21,517 nucleotides of DNA. Source: Smittium mucronatum (lineage: Eukaryota; Kickxellomycota; Harpellomycetes; Harpellales; Legeriomycetaceae). The notes below the pieces were generated by a model. It saw nothing but the letters and a program-made list of their open reading frames with translations, was not told the DNA's origin and ran no database searches. The translations under genes and the position numbers were made by a program. Shown in pieces: positions 9,791-20,343 of the stretch (the stretch's first letter is position 1; each line of letters begins with the position of its first letter). The stretch spans positions 1 to 21,517 of the forward strand of contig LSSL01000597.1 of NCBI GenBank assembly GCA_001953115.1. Reading direction: 5' to 3'.

Positions 9791-12700
9791 ATGCAATATG
9801 TTGGGAAGGTCCTTTCCTCTGTATCCGATTTTTATAGGGAACTTAACCCTGCCACATTATCTGGTGCTGTAGATATAATAGTCGTAAAAGATAAGGATGG
9901 AAATTTTTCCTGTTCTCCATTCCATGTCAGATTTGGTAAATTCCAATTATTGAGACCTTCCGATAAGACTGTAATTTTTTTATTCATATCATTAAAGCTA
10001 TTTTAGTATGCAAATTTCGCTTGTCTTATTTTAATCCTTATCTTTTTGGTTTTATTTTTTCATTCCATACAGGTCGAAATCACCGTGAATGATAAGAAGG
10101 CTGATTTTTACATGAAGCTTGGTGAAGAGGGGGAGGCATTTTTTGTTTTGGAAACTGAGGTGAACTTCAGATAAATCTTTATATTTCTCATAACCGTTTT
10201 GTCTTTTTATTTTCTACTAAATTTTATTTTTATCATTGAATTTACTTATAATGTTTGTTCATTTCTGAATTTCGTTTTGTATAGAATGATATACCTAGCG
10301 ATATCATGACATCACCCATCCACTCCCCCACTATATACTCCCCTGATTTAGATGTAATTCCCTTCCAAAGATAAAAAATTCCCCTTGTGATTTTCGTGAT
10401 TATACACAATTCTTCATAAATTTTTCGATTTTTTATTAGGCTGTGGATAATTTGGATTTACCTGATTCAAATCATCTTATTCTTGATTCTCTAAATACAG
10501 GTAGCTTTAAATTGCCACTTATCAAAAATCAACATAGTTAAATACCATTTTTTTATCATATAGAGCAGAACGAATCCAGTGAATCATACATTCTTGAAAG
10601 AACCAAAAAAAATCTTGAAAAATTGGATTCCTACAAGATTATAGAATCTTGTCGTGATAATACTCCAATTGAGAATATTAATATAACTTTTCAAGACGAC
10701 AGTCAAATAAAAACTAAAAAGTATAATCATCGACGCCCATTAAGTGTATCTAGTGATTCCAGATATGAGCTTTCTGCCACTAACAACTCATTGGATTTAG
10801 CCAATCCTTCTGTGACTGGTTCTCTTCACAGTGAATGGGATTGGGGCGTTTCAATTCCAGATTCCAAAATGTCTGAGCCCCCTGTAACTGTTCAAATAGA
10901 ACCTCCTGAAGACGGTCTTTCAATTAATCCTGACGCTAGTAAAAACATCTCATCCGAAACTAAAATCGTTTTCGACGACGTCAAATCATTCATTTTTTCA
11001 AAGAATCCATCACCCTTAAAGATTTCCTTATGTGGAACTGATGAATTATCAAAAGCTGTTAATAAAGAAGAGAGAAAAATGTTTTTCGACTCCAAACAAG
11101 TTCTTGATTTTGATTTTTCCTCTGATTTATTTGATCTCCTTCAAAACCAGGATGCTGTATTTTTAGTCAACGGCAACTATTATATGTGGAAGGATATTTC
11201 CTCTGCAATTTTCTGCTATCTTATTCTAGGAAAAATCAGTGATAATCTTAAAATTTCCCCTATTGCAATAGATAATCCTTCTCATGAATCACTGGAATTA
11301 TCCTCTTTTTCTGATATTGCTTCAAAATCCCAATCGGCCATTCCCACATCCAATGACTCAAACGATAAAATTGAATCAAACGCTGATAATAATATTTCAC
11401 TTCCATTAGACTCTGGACTCTCCAAAAATAGTGAAGCCCAAAACACTTCACCAGATTCTAGTTCCAAATGGAGGTGGTGGAGATCATCAACATCCCGGCA
11501 GGAGAGTGACTCAACTGATTTAATACTTAATAAAAGCAAATCCTTCAATATTGATTCTAAAAGCATGATAGAATCTTCTGATGTATCCTCTCTTTCTGAA
11601 TCTCAAATAGAAACAACTCAGAGCACTAAATATGAAAAGCCTCGAAATTATGCAAAAACTTTAAGACTAACCCACGAACAACTGGTAAAAAATTTTAAGC
11701 TTTTTATTTTCAAAACTAATTGGAAGTTATTAGATAAGATTTTGAACCGATATCTTATTATGCCTCTCTTTACTAAATAGAAATCATTAGATTTAAGTCT
11801 CGGGGAAAACAAAGTTTTGTTTCGTGTAAAATCTGGAAAAGGATATTGTGAGGCTAGCATATTTTTGTATCCCCATGACGTACAGATAGTTATTTCCGAC
11901 ATTGATGGAACTATCACTAAATCTGACGCCCTTGGTCATCTCTTTAACATGGTTGGTAGGGACTGGACTCATACTGGTGTAGCTAAACTATTTACTGATA
12001 TTCATAAGAACCAGTATGAGTTTTTATATTTAACCTCTAGAGCCATCGGACAAGCCGATACAACTCGAGAATACCTAAGAAATGTCAAACAAGGGTCATA
12101 CAAGCTACCCAGGGGCCCACTTTTGTTATCTCCTGATAGGCTTTTTGCATCCTTTCATCGAGAGATAATTATGAAAAGACCACAAGATTTTAAGATGGCG
12201 TGTCTTAGAGATATAAAAAACCTTTTTCAAAATGACACACCCTTCTATGCTGGATTTGGAAACAGAATAACTGATGCGATGTCGTACAGAAGTGTCAATG
12301 TTCCAGTATCTAGAATTTGTACCATTGATCCCTCTGGAGTTATAAAGCTTGAACTTTTATCAGGTTACAAATCCTCATACACTAAAATGGGTGATCTTGT
12401 CGATCTTATGTTTCCTCCAATCACCGCAAAACTTGACCCTAATTATAATGATTTTGAGTATTGGAGACCATCTCTCCCAGATATCGAGAAAGAATTGTCT
12501 CTAATAGAGGTAAAGTCTGAGGTTAATAATACTCCTAAAAGTGATAACATTGAAAGTCAAAAGAAAGGTCATGAAACCACAATTGAATTTCAAGAGCATA
12601 AAGTCAGAAGAGCGTACTCTGTCTACGCTGATAATGAATATTCAGCTCACAAAAATCGCACTTCTTCTGTAAAAACCATCTCTACATCTAGAACTGGTAT

Positions 12701-13686
12701 CGGAATAACTTATGAACAAAACGAATATGATTCTAGACTTAATTTCCCGAGAATTGAATCGTTAGATAATGATTTAACTCAAATATACGAGAAGAAGGAT
12801 ATACATTTCCATGTCTCTGAAAAAATAACTTCAACTCATGATTCAGAAAGTTCATATTCTAGTATTGTGAGAAAAAAATCTAGAGAGTTTTTTACTTACC
12901 CTAATATTGAATATTCCATTCCTCAGCACCAATTCGAAAATTTAACCGATCCACTTTTAGATAACACATTATCTTCTGAAATACCCCTCTCCGAAGTTCA
13001 GCCAACGTGGACGCCTACTAAAGTTAAAAGCATTGAAGTTAGCAGTAGGAAATTCATTTTATATTTTTCTTCGATTATTTTTTTCCCCTTTCATATTCAC
13101 AGCCCTTCTACTTTTAATATCGCACATATCAGGCTGTATCTCATTTCAGTTCCTAATCAATCCTTTTTTATTGTATTCTATAGGAAGCTCATCTTTAAGA
13201 GAGACCAGATACAGCGATGATAATAAATGGACAGGAACCTTCGATTCAATTAATGATTTTCAGTCGAAAGATCATCCTTCTCTCACCCTAAACAGATTAA
13301 GCTCGATTATCAATGTAGGTTCTAACGTAGTGGATGAGAATTTCTCAAATCACATAAGCGATCATTTGTTAACCAATTCAAAATTAGAAATAAAATCTGG
13401 AAGACACAGCTATAATAATCATGATTCAAATTCGGGCTCTGACTCTCAATGCTCTATTAAATCTGATTCGATAAATAAAATTGGTTCTATGAATGCTAAT
13501 AACATTGATCTAATACCGGAGAACAATTTTGCTGTTGATTCTATTGTTGGTTCCGACAATGGAGAGTATGATTTGGGAAATAAAGAATTCGCTGATGATG
13601 ATGATTTCGATGACGAAGACGATGTTGACGATGCTATGAGCTCTTTAAGCGGAGAAATTGACCTGAATGATTTCCCATATCTTTGA
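9791..13686 (+). CDS. PAH1: Lipin / Mg2+-dependent phosphatidate phosphatase (PAH1/SMP2/Ned1 type), seven exons
   Basis: Exons 9791-9970, 10073-10159, 10285-10353, 10440-10500, 10564-11684, 11781-13044 and 13184-13686 join in frame into 1094 aa. The enzyme dephosphorylates phosphatidate to diacylglycerol at ER/nuclear membranes and lipid droplets. The N-LIP domain opens at residue 1 with MQYVGKVLSSVSDF (predicted amphipathic helix) and continues GAVDIIVV and KLGEEGEAFFV; its Gly80 sits where yeast Pah1 Gly80 does. The middle is long and Ser/Asn-rich, with EWDWG (223-227) and an aromatic-basic KWRWWRSS (434-441). C-LIP follows YAKTLRLTHEQL: VISDIDGTITKSDALGH carries catalytic Asp546 and Asp548 (DxDGT), then DWTH, LTSRAIGQAD, GPLLLSP, FHREI and GFGNRITDA. 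WRPSLPDIE (Trp734) resembles Pah1's Trp637 WRDPLVDID segment. The acidic tail DDDDFDDEDDVDDA is where Pah1 binds Nem1-Spo7, suggesting similar phosphoregulation. The ATG has A at -3 and gives the canonical lipin start. It is longer than Pah1 (862 aa) through its disordered linkers. All key residues are present. Confidence 0.95.
9971..10072 (+). other. Lipin intron 1 (102 bp, phase 0)
   Basis: GTAATT...CATACAG. Removal joins RPSDKT to VEITVNDKK, restoring the N-LIP domain. Retention would stop translation after residue 71. Confidence 0.93.
10160..10284 (+). other. Lipin intron 2 (125 bp, phase 0)
   Basis: GTGAAC...TGTATAG. Removal joins AFFVLETE to NDIPSDIMTSPI, matching the N-LIP end. The donor is a weak GTGAAC, so a neighbouring donor is possible, but none keeps the frame and the conserved residues as well. 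Confidence 0.85.
10354..10439 (+). other. Lipin intron 3 (86 bp, phase 0)
   Basis: GTAATT...TTATTAG, with the same six-base donor as intron 1. It joins IYSPDLD to AVDNLDLPD in frame. The flanking residues are poorly conserved, so the exact borders are less certain than for introns 1 and 5. Confidence 0.78.
10501..10563 (+). other. Lipin intron 4 (63 bp, phase 1)
   Basis: GTAGCT...CATATAG. The split codon G|AG gives Glu133 and continues QNESSESYILERT into the long fifth exon. An acceptor two bases downstream (AG at 10564-10565) would break the frame. Confidence 0.8.
11685..11780 (+). other. Lipin intron 5 (96 bp, phase 0)
   Basis: GTAAAA...TACTAAATAG. It joins YAKTLRLTHEQL to KSLDLSLGENKVLFRV, a run conserved across lipins, so the borders are secure. 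A TACTAA motif, which elsewhere would be a branch site, sits at 11771-11776, only four bases before the AG dinucleotide. Confidence 0.93.
13045..13183 (+). other. Lipin intron 6 (139 bp, phase 1)
   Basis: GTAGGA...TCTATAG. The split codon A|GA gives Arg928 and joins VKSIEVS to SSSLRETRYSDDN. Without splicing the upstream frame runs on for 58 hydrophobic, unlipin-like residues and stops before the acidic tail. TCCTAATCAA at 13151-13160 could hold the branch site. Confidence 0.88.
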
Positions 13687-15394
13687 AATCATCAACCTCG
13701 GCCAATTATCTAAATCAAAGTGGTTTCTGGGAATTAATTTTAAACACCTAGACACATTATTACTTTTTTATACTTCAAAAATATTTTGAATAATTAGATC
13801 TGATTATTTTCCTGTCATAATGTGACTTATATTTTATGAATTTATTTTTTGCAAGATTTTTGGTTGAAGGATAACATCCAAAAAAAGTGGTTTCTACATA
13901 TAAAATTAGTCCAATTTATAAAGGAAAATTTTTTATCTACCAAATTTCACAGCTTAATTTTAGATCTATTATCCAATCCATTATTTTTAACTAATATTTA
14001 AACATATTTGATGAATAATTTATTTTAAAACCCATTCGATCCGAAAAAAGTTAAGAGCTTAACGAAATAAAATTATTTAATATAAAATAATTTTTTAAAA
14101 AAGGAAATGAGCTAATTTTTTTCTTTTATATAATGGAATTTATACTATAAATGGCATTATATAATTTTCCTGATATTATCTTATTTTTTGGGTATTTAAG
14201 TTAAATATTAGTTTTAGTTTTAAACTTAAATTTCTTATTTAAATGAAATTTTTACGTCTATTAATACTGGAAGGTACAATAGATCAAATGCCCCCTTGAA
14301 CCAATAACCAGTGTTACGGAGCTGCTAGAGTGGTGGAGCGGAGTTGGGTAGAAATTTTTTTCGAATTTATTCATTTTTTCAACTTTTTTAAAACCTTTTT
14401 ATTAGTGTATTTATCCATTTTTATAGTTTAAAAATGAATTCTCCGTAAAAAAAAAAAAACAATAAAAAACGTAATTTTCGTAAATCAATTTGAAGATAGG
14501 TAAAAACCCGTTTAATATAGAAATTCTTTAAAATACTCTGAATTTATTATTTATTGTTATTTTATATGACTTTATAAATTTATGTTAAGATAAAATAATT
14601 TTTACAGAAAACATGAAAATTTCGTTAACTTATTCTTAATTTGCAAAGAGCAGCTGAAACGCGTTAGAGAAATTTTATGAAGTTATTAATTTATTTTCAT
14701 ATTTTTTTAATACTTTATTATATTCTTTAATAGAATTAAATTTTAGAAAAAGCTCCTTAAAAAAAATTTAAAAAAATCTCAATCAAAATCTATTTAGGAT
14801 CATTCGCTCCATTTAAATCTATATTAACTTTTATATTATGAGATAGAAAATAATAAACGCTATCAATTATTGGATAAAAATAAACTTAAAATTAAAAAGC
14901 AAATGAAACTTTTATAGTATGGATAGTGGTGTACACAAATAGTTATTTCCTTATCATCCTAGGAAAAAGTAACGTGCGCATTCGTAAAGGATTTAGTATG
15001 CCTTCTCTCATTATATAATATGAATTATAATTCAATCAGGAGAAATAATGAGTTAACAAAAATTATTAGATATTCTGTAAGGCTATTCTAAAGACTCTTT
15101 ATGAGTCGATATCGGAATCCGAAGATGCTATAATTAGACCAGAATTTATATGAGTATATTTAAAGAGATACTTCTGGAGTCAACTGCTCTATTGGTACTG
15201 ATTTATCTTAATTTTGGAATATCTGTGTTTTATATATATAATAACTGAAAATTTGTTAGTTTATCTGGTTATACTGACAACCTATAAAGATTTTTTTATC
15301 ATTGAAAAATTTCAGCTTTCTATTAAATATAGTTATTCTATTTTTTAAATAGTGATTTGGGCATAAATTAAAAAATACTTTTTACATTTTTATT

Positions 15395-15571
15395 ATGTTA
15401 TTACATGGCACCAATTCCGATCTTATTGTGGCCTTATTCGTCTTGTTTCTACAAAAATCCACCAACCCTTATACCCTTGTGTTCCACTATCAACAGACGG
15501 AGAACCCCTTCTTAAGCATAAAAAATCTGTTCATATACCCGATGCGTCTATATAGATCCTTTAAACACTGA
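15395..15571 (+). pseudogene. Unassigned GC-richer open stretch, possible fossil coding sequence
   Basis: All three plus-strand frames stay open over roughly 15394-15513, which is unusual in this AT-rich region. The longest ATG-led frame gives 58 aa (15395-15571, TGA stop). A second ATG frame gives 36 aa (15405-15515). The third frame has no ATG but reads plausibly as protein (CVPLSTDGEPLLKHKKSVH) until TAG at 15553. I recognise no family in any frame. It may be a remnant of a transposon or a degraded exon, or chance. Confidence 0.25.
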
Positions 15572-17315
15572 AACTGATAGAGACAACTCATTTTTGCTAT
15601 TAGCAGGTTTTTTAAAAAAAAAATTCTAGAATCTAAATATATGAATATCTTTATTACTGAAGATATGTATATCTGAGGTATTATGAAAAACTTACTAAGA
15701 TTGTTATATTGGTATTTATAAATTTTCTATTTGCTGGATTTTATGATATCTCTTCCAATTTTTTTCCAGATAGTTTATTATATGCATCACAGATATCATT
15801 TTGAATTTTTTTTTGTTTATACACCATAATAAAAAATGCATCTATGCGGATATTTCATGTACCCACGCATTTCACGATGTTAATTTGAAATTTAAAATCG
15901 AATGTAATAATTTCAGAGAAATTGCGCTTATATAAGTTGCCACTGACCCTCTAAGTAACCAAATAGCTATTTTTTTCTTCAATAATTCAGATTTTTCTCC
16001 TCTTTGATCGGGTATTACTGAAGTAAAATTTAAACATTTGGCTAAAATATGGATATATAATGTATATTTGGAAATAATATTGCTGATTTCAACACTGGTT
16101 TGGCCATAGCTATTTTAATTTTTCTCACAGTAATTTTTTAATTACCTGATGGAAAAAATCCTCGGAGGAAATTAATATTGATTTAAGAACTTTCATTATA
16201 TGTGGGACAGTAAATTCTGCCCCACTAAATTTTTTTCCTTAGAAGAGATATAATATTCTTATATTCATCTACTTATATTCAATGAGAGTTGGTTCCATTT
16301 TGTTGATTGTGTGGATTATTAATAATTGATAAAGTCTCTTGCATCAGATAACGTTTGGTCTGGACTGCCTGTTTGCTTTTTTAATTGATAAAAATAAATA
16401 TAGATGAGGAGTAGGTTTCCTGGAGAAGAATTTTAGTACATAGGGTTTATTAAAAAAAACTGATACTCCTAGCAGATTTAAGGAGATTTTTTTACAGAAA
16501 TTCTTGAAATAAAATTTGTTGGAAATCTTTTTCAAATATATTAGAACTCATGGTTCCAAAAAAAACGTATATTTTCGGTTCATATAGCACCATAAATATT
16601 CTCTTCGATTTGAAGAACATAATATCTATTTGTAAACCCAAGACACTTTATTAATATTGAGTGAAAAACTTTATAAATTTCGCTTAGTATCAGTAGTTCG
16701 CTAATATCTCCAACTTTGGTGCCTCGAGAAAGAATTTATGCTATTCAACGTAATAAAAATAGTTTTTCCATAAGAATTATTCTGGTTTGCGGCATTCATC
16801 TGCTTTATATTATATTTTAAAAAATTTATTCCGCCAGATTTCTGTTTGTGAGTTTCAAAATTATATATGAATTGGTCCCGTGAGAAGAATGATGAAAAAA
16901 ATCCATTGGGGCTTTCAAAAAAAAACGTATTAGCTTCTTTTTGCCAGCATTATGCAACCGTTTGAGCCCTTCTCAAAGGTGTTTATCCTAATTGATGATA
17001 ACTTAGCGAAAATATCTTTCTTTTTATTAACATTCAGAAAGTTTCGATTGTTAAAATGAGTGCTATAGAATTTTCCGAATCTAGAATGAATTGAAGTTCA
17101 AATATTTTAAACTAAAATGACTTATTTCTTTTTAGGCATATTATTTATTCTTAACTCATGACAATAACATTTTTTAGAAATGCAGAAATTAGTATTCTCG
17201 TCGATATGGCTCACTCTAGTACTTAAATTAAAACCTCTGTGAATTTTAGTGGGTCCAAGGAGTGACGAATGAGAGGAGCCATATATAAAAATTAAATTCT
17301 CTACCTAAATTTTAG

Positions 17316-17393
17316 GCATTTCTTGCACGATTTGCTATCCGGGTTGAAAATAACGAAGCTGTGAAGCTCCTGAAACATTTGATAGATGATTGA
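17316..17393 (+). pseudogene. Possible ankyrin-repeat-like coding fragment
   Basis: A 25-codon open stretch follows a TTTTAG acceptor-like sequence and reads ARFAIRVENNEAVKLLKHLI near its middle, ending at TGA (17391-17393). The spacing of Ala-Ile, Asn-x-Glu and Val-Lys-Leu-Leu resembles an ankyrin repeat helix pair. One partial repeat is too little for a firm call, and no adjoining repeat is visible upstream or downstream. Confidence 0.2.
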
Positions 17394-17485
17394 TTGATCA
17401 TGAGGAGGATAAATTTCGGTGTTTCTATCTTGAGCTATTCTCCCCAAAAATTTGATTGGAGTTTCTCAGTTGAATTAAAGTGTGG

Positions 17486-17575
17486 ATATATACTTTTCTC
17501 TTAGGTATTGATGACATCTGACTATATAATCCGGGGTCTTTCGCTTATTATACATCAAATAGGGGACATATTAAG
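17486..17575 (+). repeat. Left inverted terminal repeat of the DIRS-like element
   Basis: The inner 29 bp (17547-17575, from ATTATAC to GACATATTAAG) matches the reverse complement of 21407-21435 at 23 of 29 positions without gaps, including an unbroken final run GACATATTAAG. Outward similarity continues weakly with gaps to about 17486. The outer border is uncertain. Confidence 0.65.
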
Positions 17576-17781
17576 TTTAAAAATCTTATTGGGCAAACTA
17601 AATCGAAAATATAAACCAATAAAAATAAGTGAGATAAATGAACTATAAATTTTTTTTGGTAAAGACTGTGAATTACAACTTAGAGATACCCATAGCATCT
17701 TTTCTTTCGCAAAGATACTCTAAAAGCTTAAAATATTTTCTTTTCTAAACTATTATTAAAAAAATTTATATAAAAAAAAAG

Positions 17782-18480
17782 AATTCCGAAGACACCAACG
17801 CCAAGCCTAACAAACTTACCGCTTTGGTACACCAGTCAATTCGCAAAAGGGAACCTCAAATCGATTAGGAAGGCCCTTTTATCACCCCTATAATTCCCGT
17901 AACCAAACTCACTGTTTACAAGGAGCTTTCTAAAGCATTACCGTTGATCTAAGAGGACTTCTTCCGAACTCCTTTATCTGAAGAAGACCACAAGATGGAA
18001 CTATATGCGTGAAGATTCACAAAACCGATAGATTACTACGTAAACAGAAAGAAGTAGTACAAACCAAGTATCATAACCACAGAAGACCCAGATATCTCGT
18101 TTTCTAACACCATGCGAGTCCTGCTCTCTGATATCGCAACATCTGTTACGAAGAGCCAAATTGACAACCTTCACAGAGGAATGGAACTACCCGAGTGAGT
18201 TATGAAAATTGTTGAGACGGAGACGAAGCCGCTCATGGACCAAGATGCGTTTGATGCTTTTCTAGAAAGTAAAAAGACAAAGGCAAAAAAGAGGTATGTC
18301 CTGCCCTTTCGTAGGCGCCAGAAAGTTTCAGCCTAGTACTATGCAACCAAGAGCAACATTGCTACGGTGCAATCCTCCTCAACTGCAGCCAATTAAGTCC
18401 CAACGAGTCGCCCCCGGAGAAGCCAGCAGAATTTTCGGGAGAGAGGCTTCGGGAGATGGTCCCAGTAGGGCCCTAATCAG
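17782..18480 (+). pseudogene. Gag-like ORF relic of the DIRS-like element
   Basis: One frame reads as continuous protein interrupted by stops at 17866, 17950, 18010, 18055, 18196, 18334, 18394 and 18466. Recognisable stretches include VYKELSKALPLI, EDFFRTPLSEEDHKMELYA, FSNTMRVLLSDIATSVTKSQ and a basic C-terminal region rich in Arg, Ser and Gln (RPRRSQQNFRERGFGRWSQ). No CCHC zinc knuckle is seen. The position before RT, the basic C terminus and the absence of enzymatic motifs support a Gag role. The start codon is not identifiable; the sequence just before 17782 is a poly-A tract. The frame joins that of RT without a clear break, so Gag and Pol may once have been fused or separated only by a stop. 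Confidence 0.6.
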
Positions 18481-20343
18481 GTCACCTCAGTCGGGGGGAG
18501 ACTCGCTTTATTCAAGTCTGCATGGACCAAGCTCACCTACAGCAGATGGGTTCGGATCATAGTGACGGATGAATTCAAAATTCTGTTCAAGAACTCAGCT
18601 CTCACGAAATCGAACTCCAAGAGCAAGAAACTTCCAAACTCATCATCGTGCCGTACGTCTCAAAATTTTTGAGAAGGTCCTCCACTGAAGTCACACCCGC
18701 GTTGGAGCAAGAGAAAGCTTATTAAGAAAGAGAATTTCATCCTAACGAAGGGATTATCGGTGTTTCTGGCAAATCGCGCCATAGAAGAAGTAAAGACACA
18801 GACCCCGGGCTTCTACAGTCAAATTTTCAAAATTCCGAAGAATACTGGTGGCCTACGCTCTGTGATGGATCTGAGGAATATCAATCAAAATGTGTAGAAA
18901 CGGAATTTTAAGATTGAAACACCAGCTATAATCTAGAAAATGGTTAGAAGAAAGGATTAAATCACATCGCTAGACCTGAAGGACGCTTTTATGCGAATTG
19001 TTTTTTACAAGAAGTGCAGTAAATTCCTTCGGTTCCAAGGAAACAGGCGGTCATTTCAGTTCAGGGATATTTTTTTTGGGCTGCCACTCAGTCTCCTGAC
19101 GTTCACAAAGATCCTAAGACCAGTTTTGGAATGGGCCAGGTCCAAGGGTATGCGGATTTGGGCATACCTGGACGGCCTGTTGATTATGATAGAGACTAGG
19201 AATATCTGTACGTCTAACATATATCTGATGTACTCCAAGCCTTTGTGGCTTGTATTCATCGTCAACAAAGACAAACCTTCAACTATTTCTCTGCAATAAA
19301 TTACGAACCTGGGGATGGTGATCAACACCAGGGAAATTTCACTGAAAGTGCCGCCTTCCAAGATCAGTGATTTACACAGGGAATCCAAAAATCTCCTTAA
19401 TGCTGGCCAAAATACATTGAGATTTCTAGAGAGTTTTATGTGAAAGGCACAATCTATTTCAATAGCTCTGCTCCCTGGGAGACTTATGTTACGACAACTT
19501 CTAGAGCTGAAGAACATTTATCTCTCTAATAAGAGATCATGTACAAATATGGTGAAAACAACGAAGCCCACGTGCAAGAACCTGCTATTCTGAAAAGACA
19601 AACTGAGGACATGGATCGGTCTCTTTTTCTTGCCCGAGACTCTAGAAATGAAAAATTTTACAAATTCCAGCGACACAGCCTAGGGGATAGTAACGAGGCC
19701 AAAGACATACTCATGAATATGGAATCAAACCGATGAGAAGATGCATATCAATCCTAAGGAGCACCTCTTAGTACTATATGCTCTCAGACTCAAGGGGGTG
19801 ATAAGTCTCTCAGTCTTAGTCTACTTAGACAAGATGACTACATTAACTTATTTAAGGAAATTTGGAGCAACAAACTCTCCCAAAATACTTGCGATAGCGG
19901 ATAAAATATGTAAACACTGCTTGAAAACAAATAAAAGGCCCCAGTTAACGTATGTACCTTTGGTACTCAATCCAGTAGATGTACCAAGCAGACTGACCAC
20001 GCAGACAGAGTGGACTCTATCACAGGAGAAATTCAACACAATGAAAATAGTATACGGAAAACACGATTTGAAAATGCTCGCATCCAAATATAATAAGACT
20101 ATGGATGTCTAATTCAACTGGTTCCCTGACACAAAGGAGTTGAGCTAGAATGCAGTGATATACAATTTTTTAGGGTTAAATAATCCTTACAGCTGCCCAC
20201 CATGTAACCTGATCTCACAAGTAGTACAGAAAGTCTGCAGAGATCGGATAAAAATGACTCTGGTGACACCAATGTGGAAATAAGCCATATGGTTTCCAGG
20301 ACTTATGGCATTGTCAATTTCGAAACCACTAATTTTTCAGGCA
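18481..20343 (+). pseudogene. Reverse transcriptase-RNase H relic of the DIRS-like element
   Basis: The order of motifs is GGRLALFKSAWTKL and RWVRIIVTDEFKILF (RT N-terminal region typical of DIRS pol), AIEEV then TPGFYSQIFKIPKNTGG and MDLRNIN, ITSLDLKDAF (first catalytic Asp), FFGLPLSLLTFTKILRPVL, and AYLDGLLIM at the YxDD box, where the second Asp is Gly. The thumb follows, then an RNase H-like domain: FTNSSDTA, MHINPKEHLLVLYALRL, VYLDKMTTLTYLRK and NPVDVPSRLT. The sequence TLVTPMWK-AIWFPGL resembles the linker before the recombinase. Stops lie at 18895, 18934, 18958, 19297, 19441, 19591, 19681, 19714, 20110, 20146 and 20281. Between about 18600 and 18720 the likely coding frame shifts by one base and returns. 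It is non-functional. Confidence 0.85.

Larger units (their letters stand above)
13687..17485. other. AT-rich intergenic region with unassigned GC-richer islands
   Basis: About 3.8 kb between the lipin stop and the retroelement. Most is AT-rich and stop-dense. A GC-richer island at about 14290-14345 does not fold as a tRNA by eye. Islands at 15394-15571 and 17316-17393 are open enough to be fossil coding sequence and are listed separately. The minus-strand open stretch 16344-16535 is Lys/Phe/Asn-rich with no recognised domain and is not called. ATATGGCTC near 17203-17211 and GAGCCATAT near 17275-17283 form a short inverted repeat. Confidence 0.6.

Noticed and set aside
10892..11566. Minus-strand open stretches inside the lipin gene
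   Set aside because: Antisense shadows of exon 5, which has clear lipin sequence.
14285..14345. tRNA gene
   Set aside because: No acceptor stem pairing and no T arm with a proper five-base stem on either strand.
18296..18562. 88-codon plus-strand open stretch in the element
   Set aside because: The neighbouring frame carries the family-like GGRLALFKSAWTKL sequence; this frame is a shadow without its stops.
19056..19517. 153-codon minus-strand open stretch
   Set aside because: Antisense to the RT domain, which is identified by its motifs on the plus strand.
19539..19736. 65-codon plus-strand open stretch
   Set aside because: Shadow frame; the RT-RH frame here gives the RNase H start (FTNSSDTA) despite stops.
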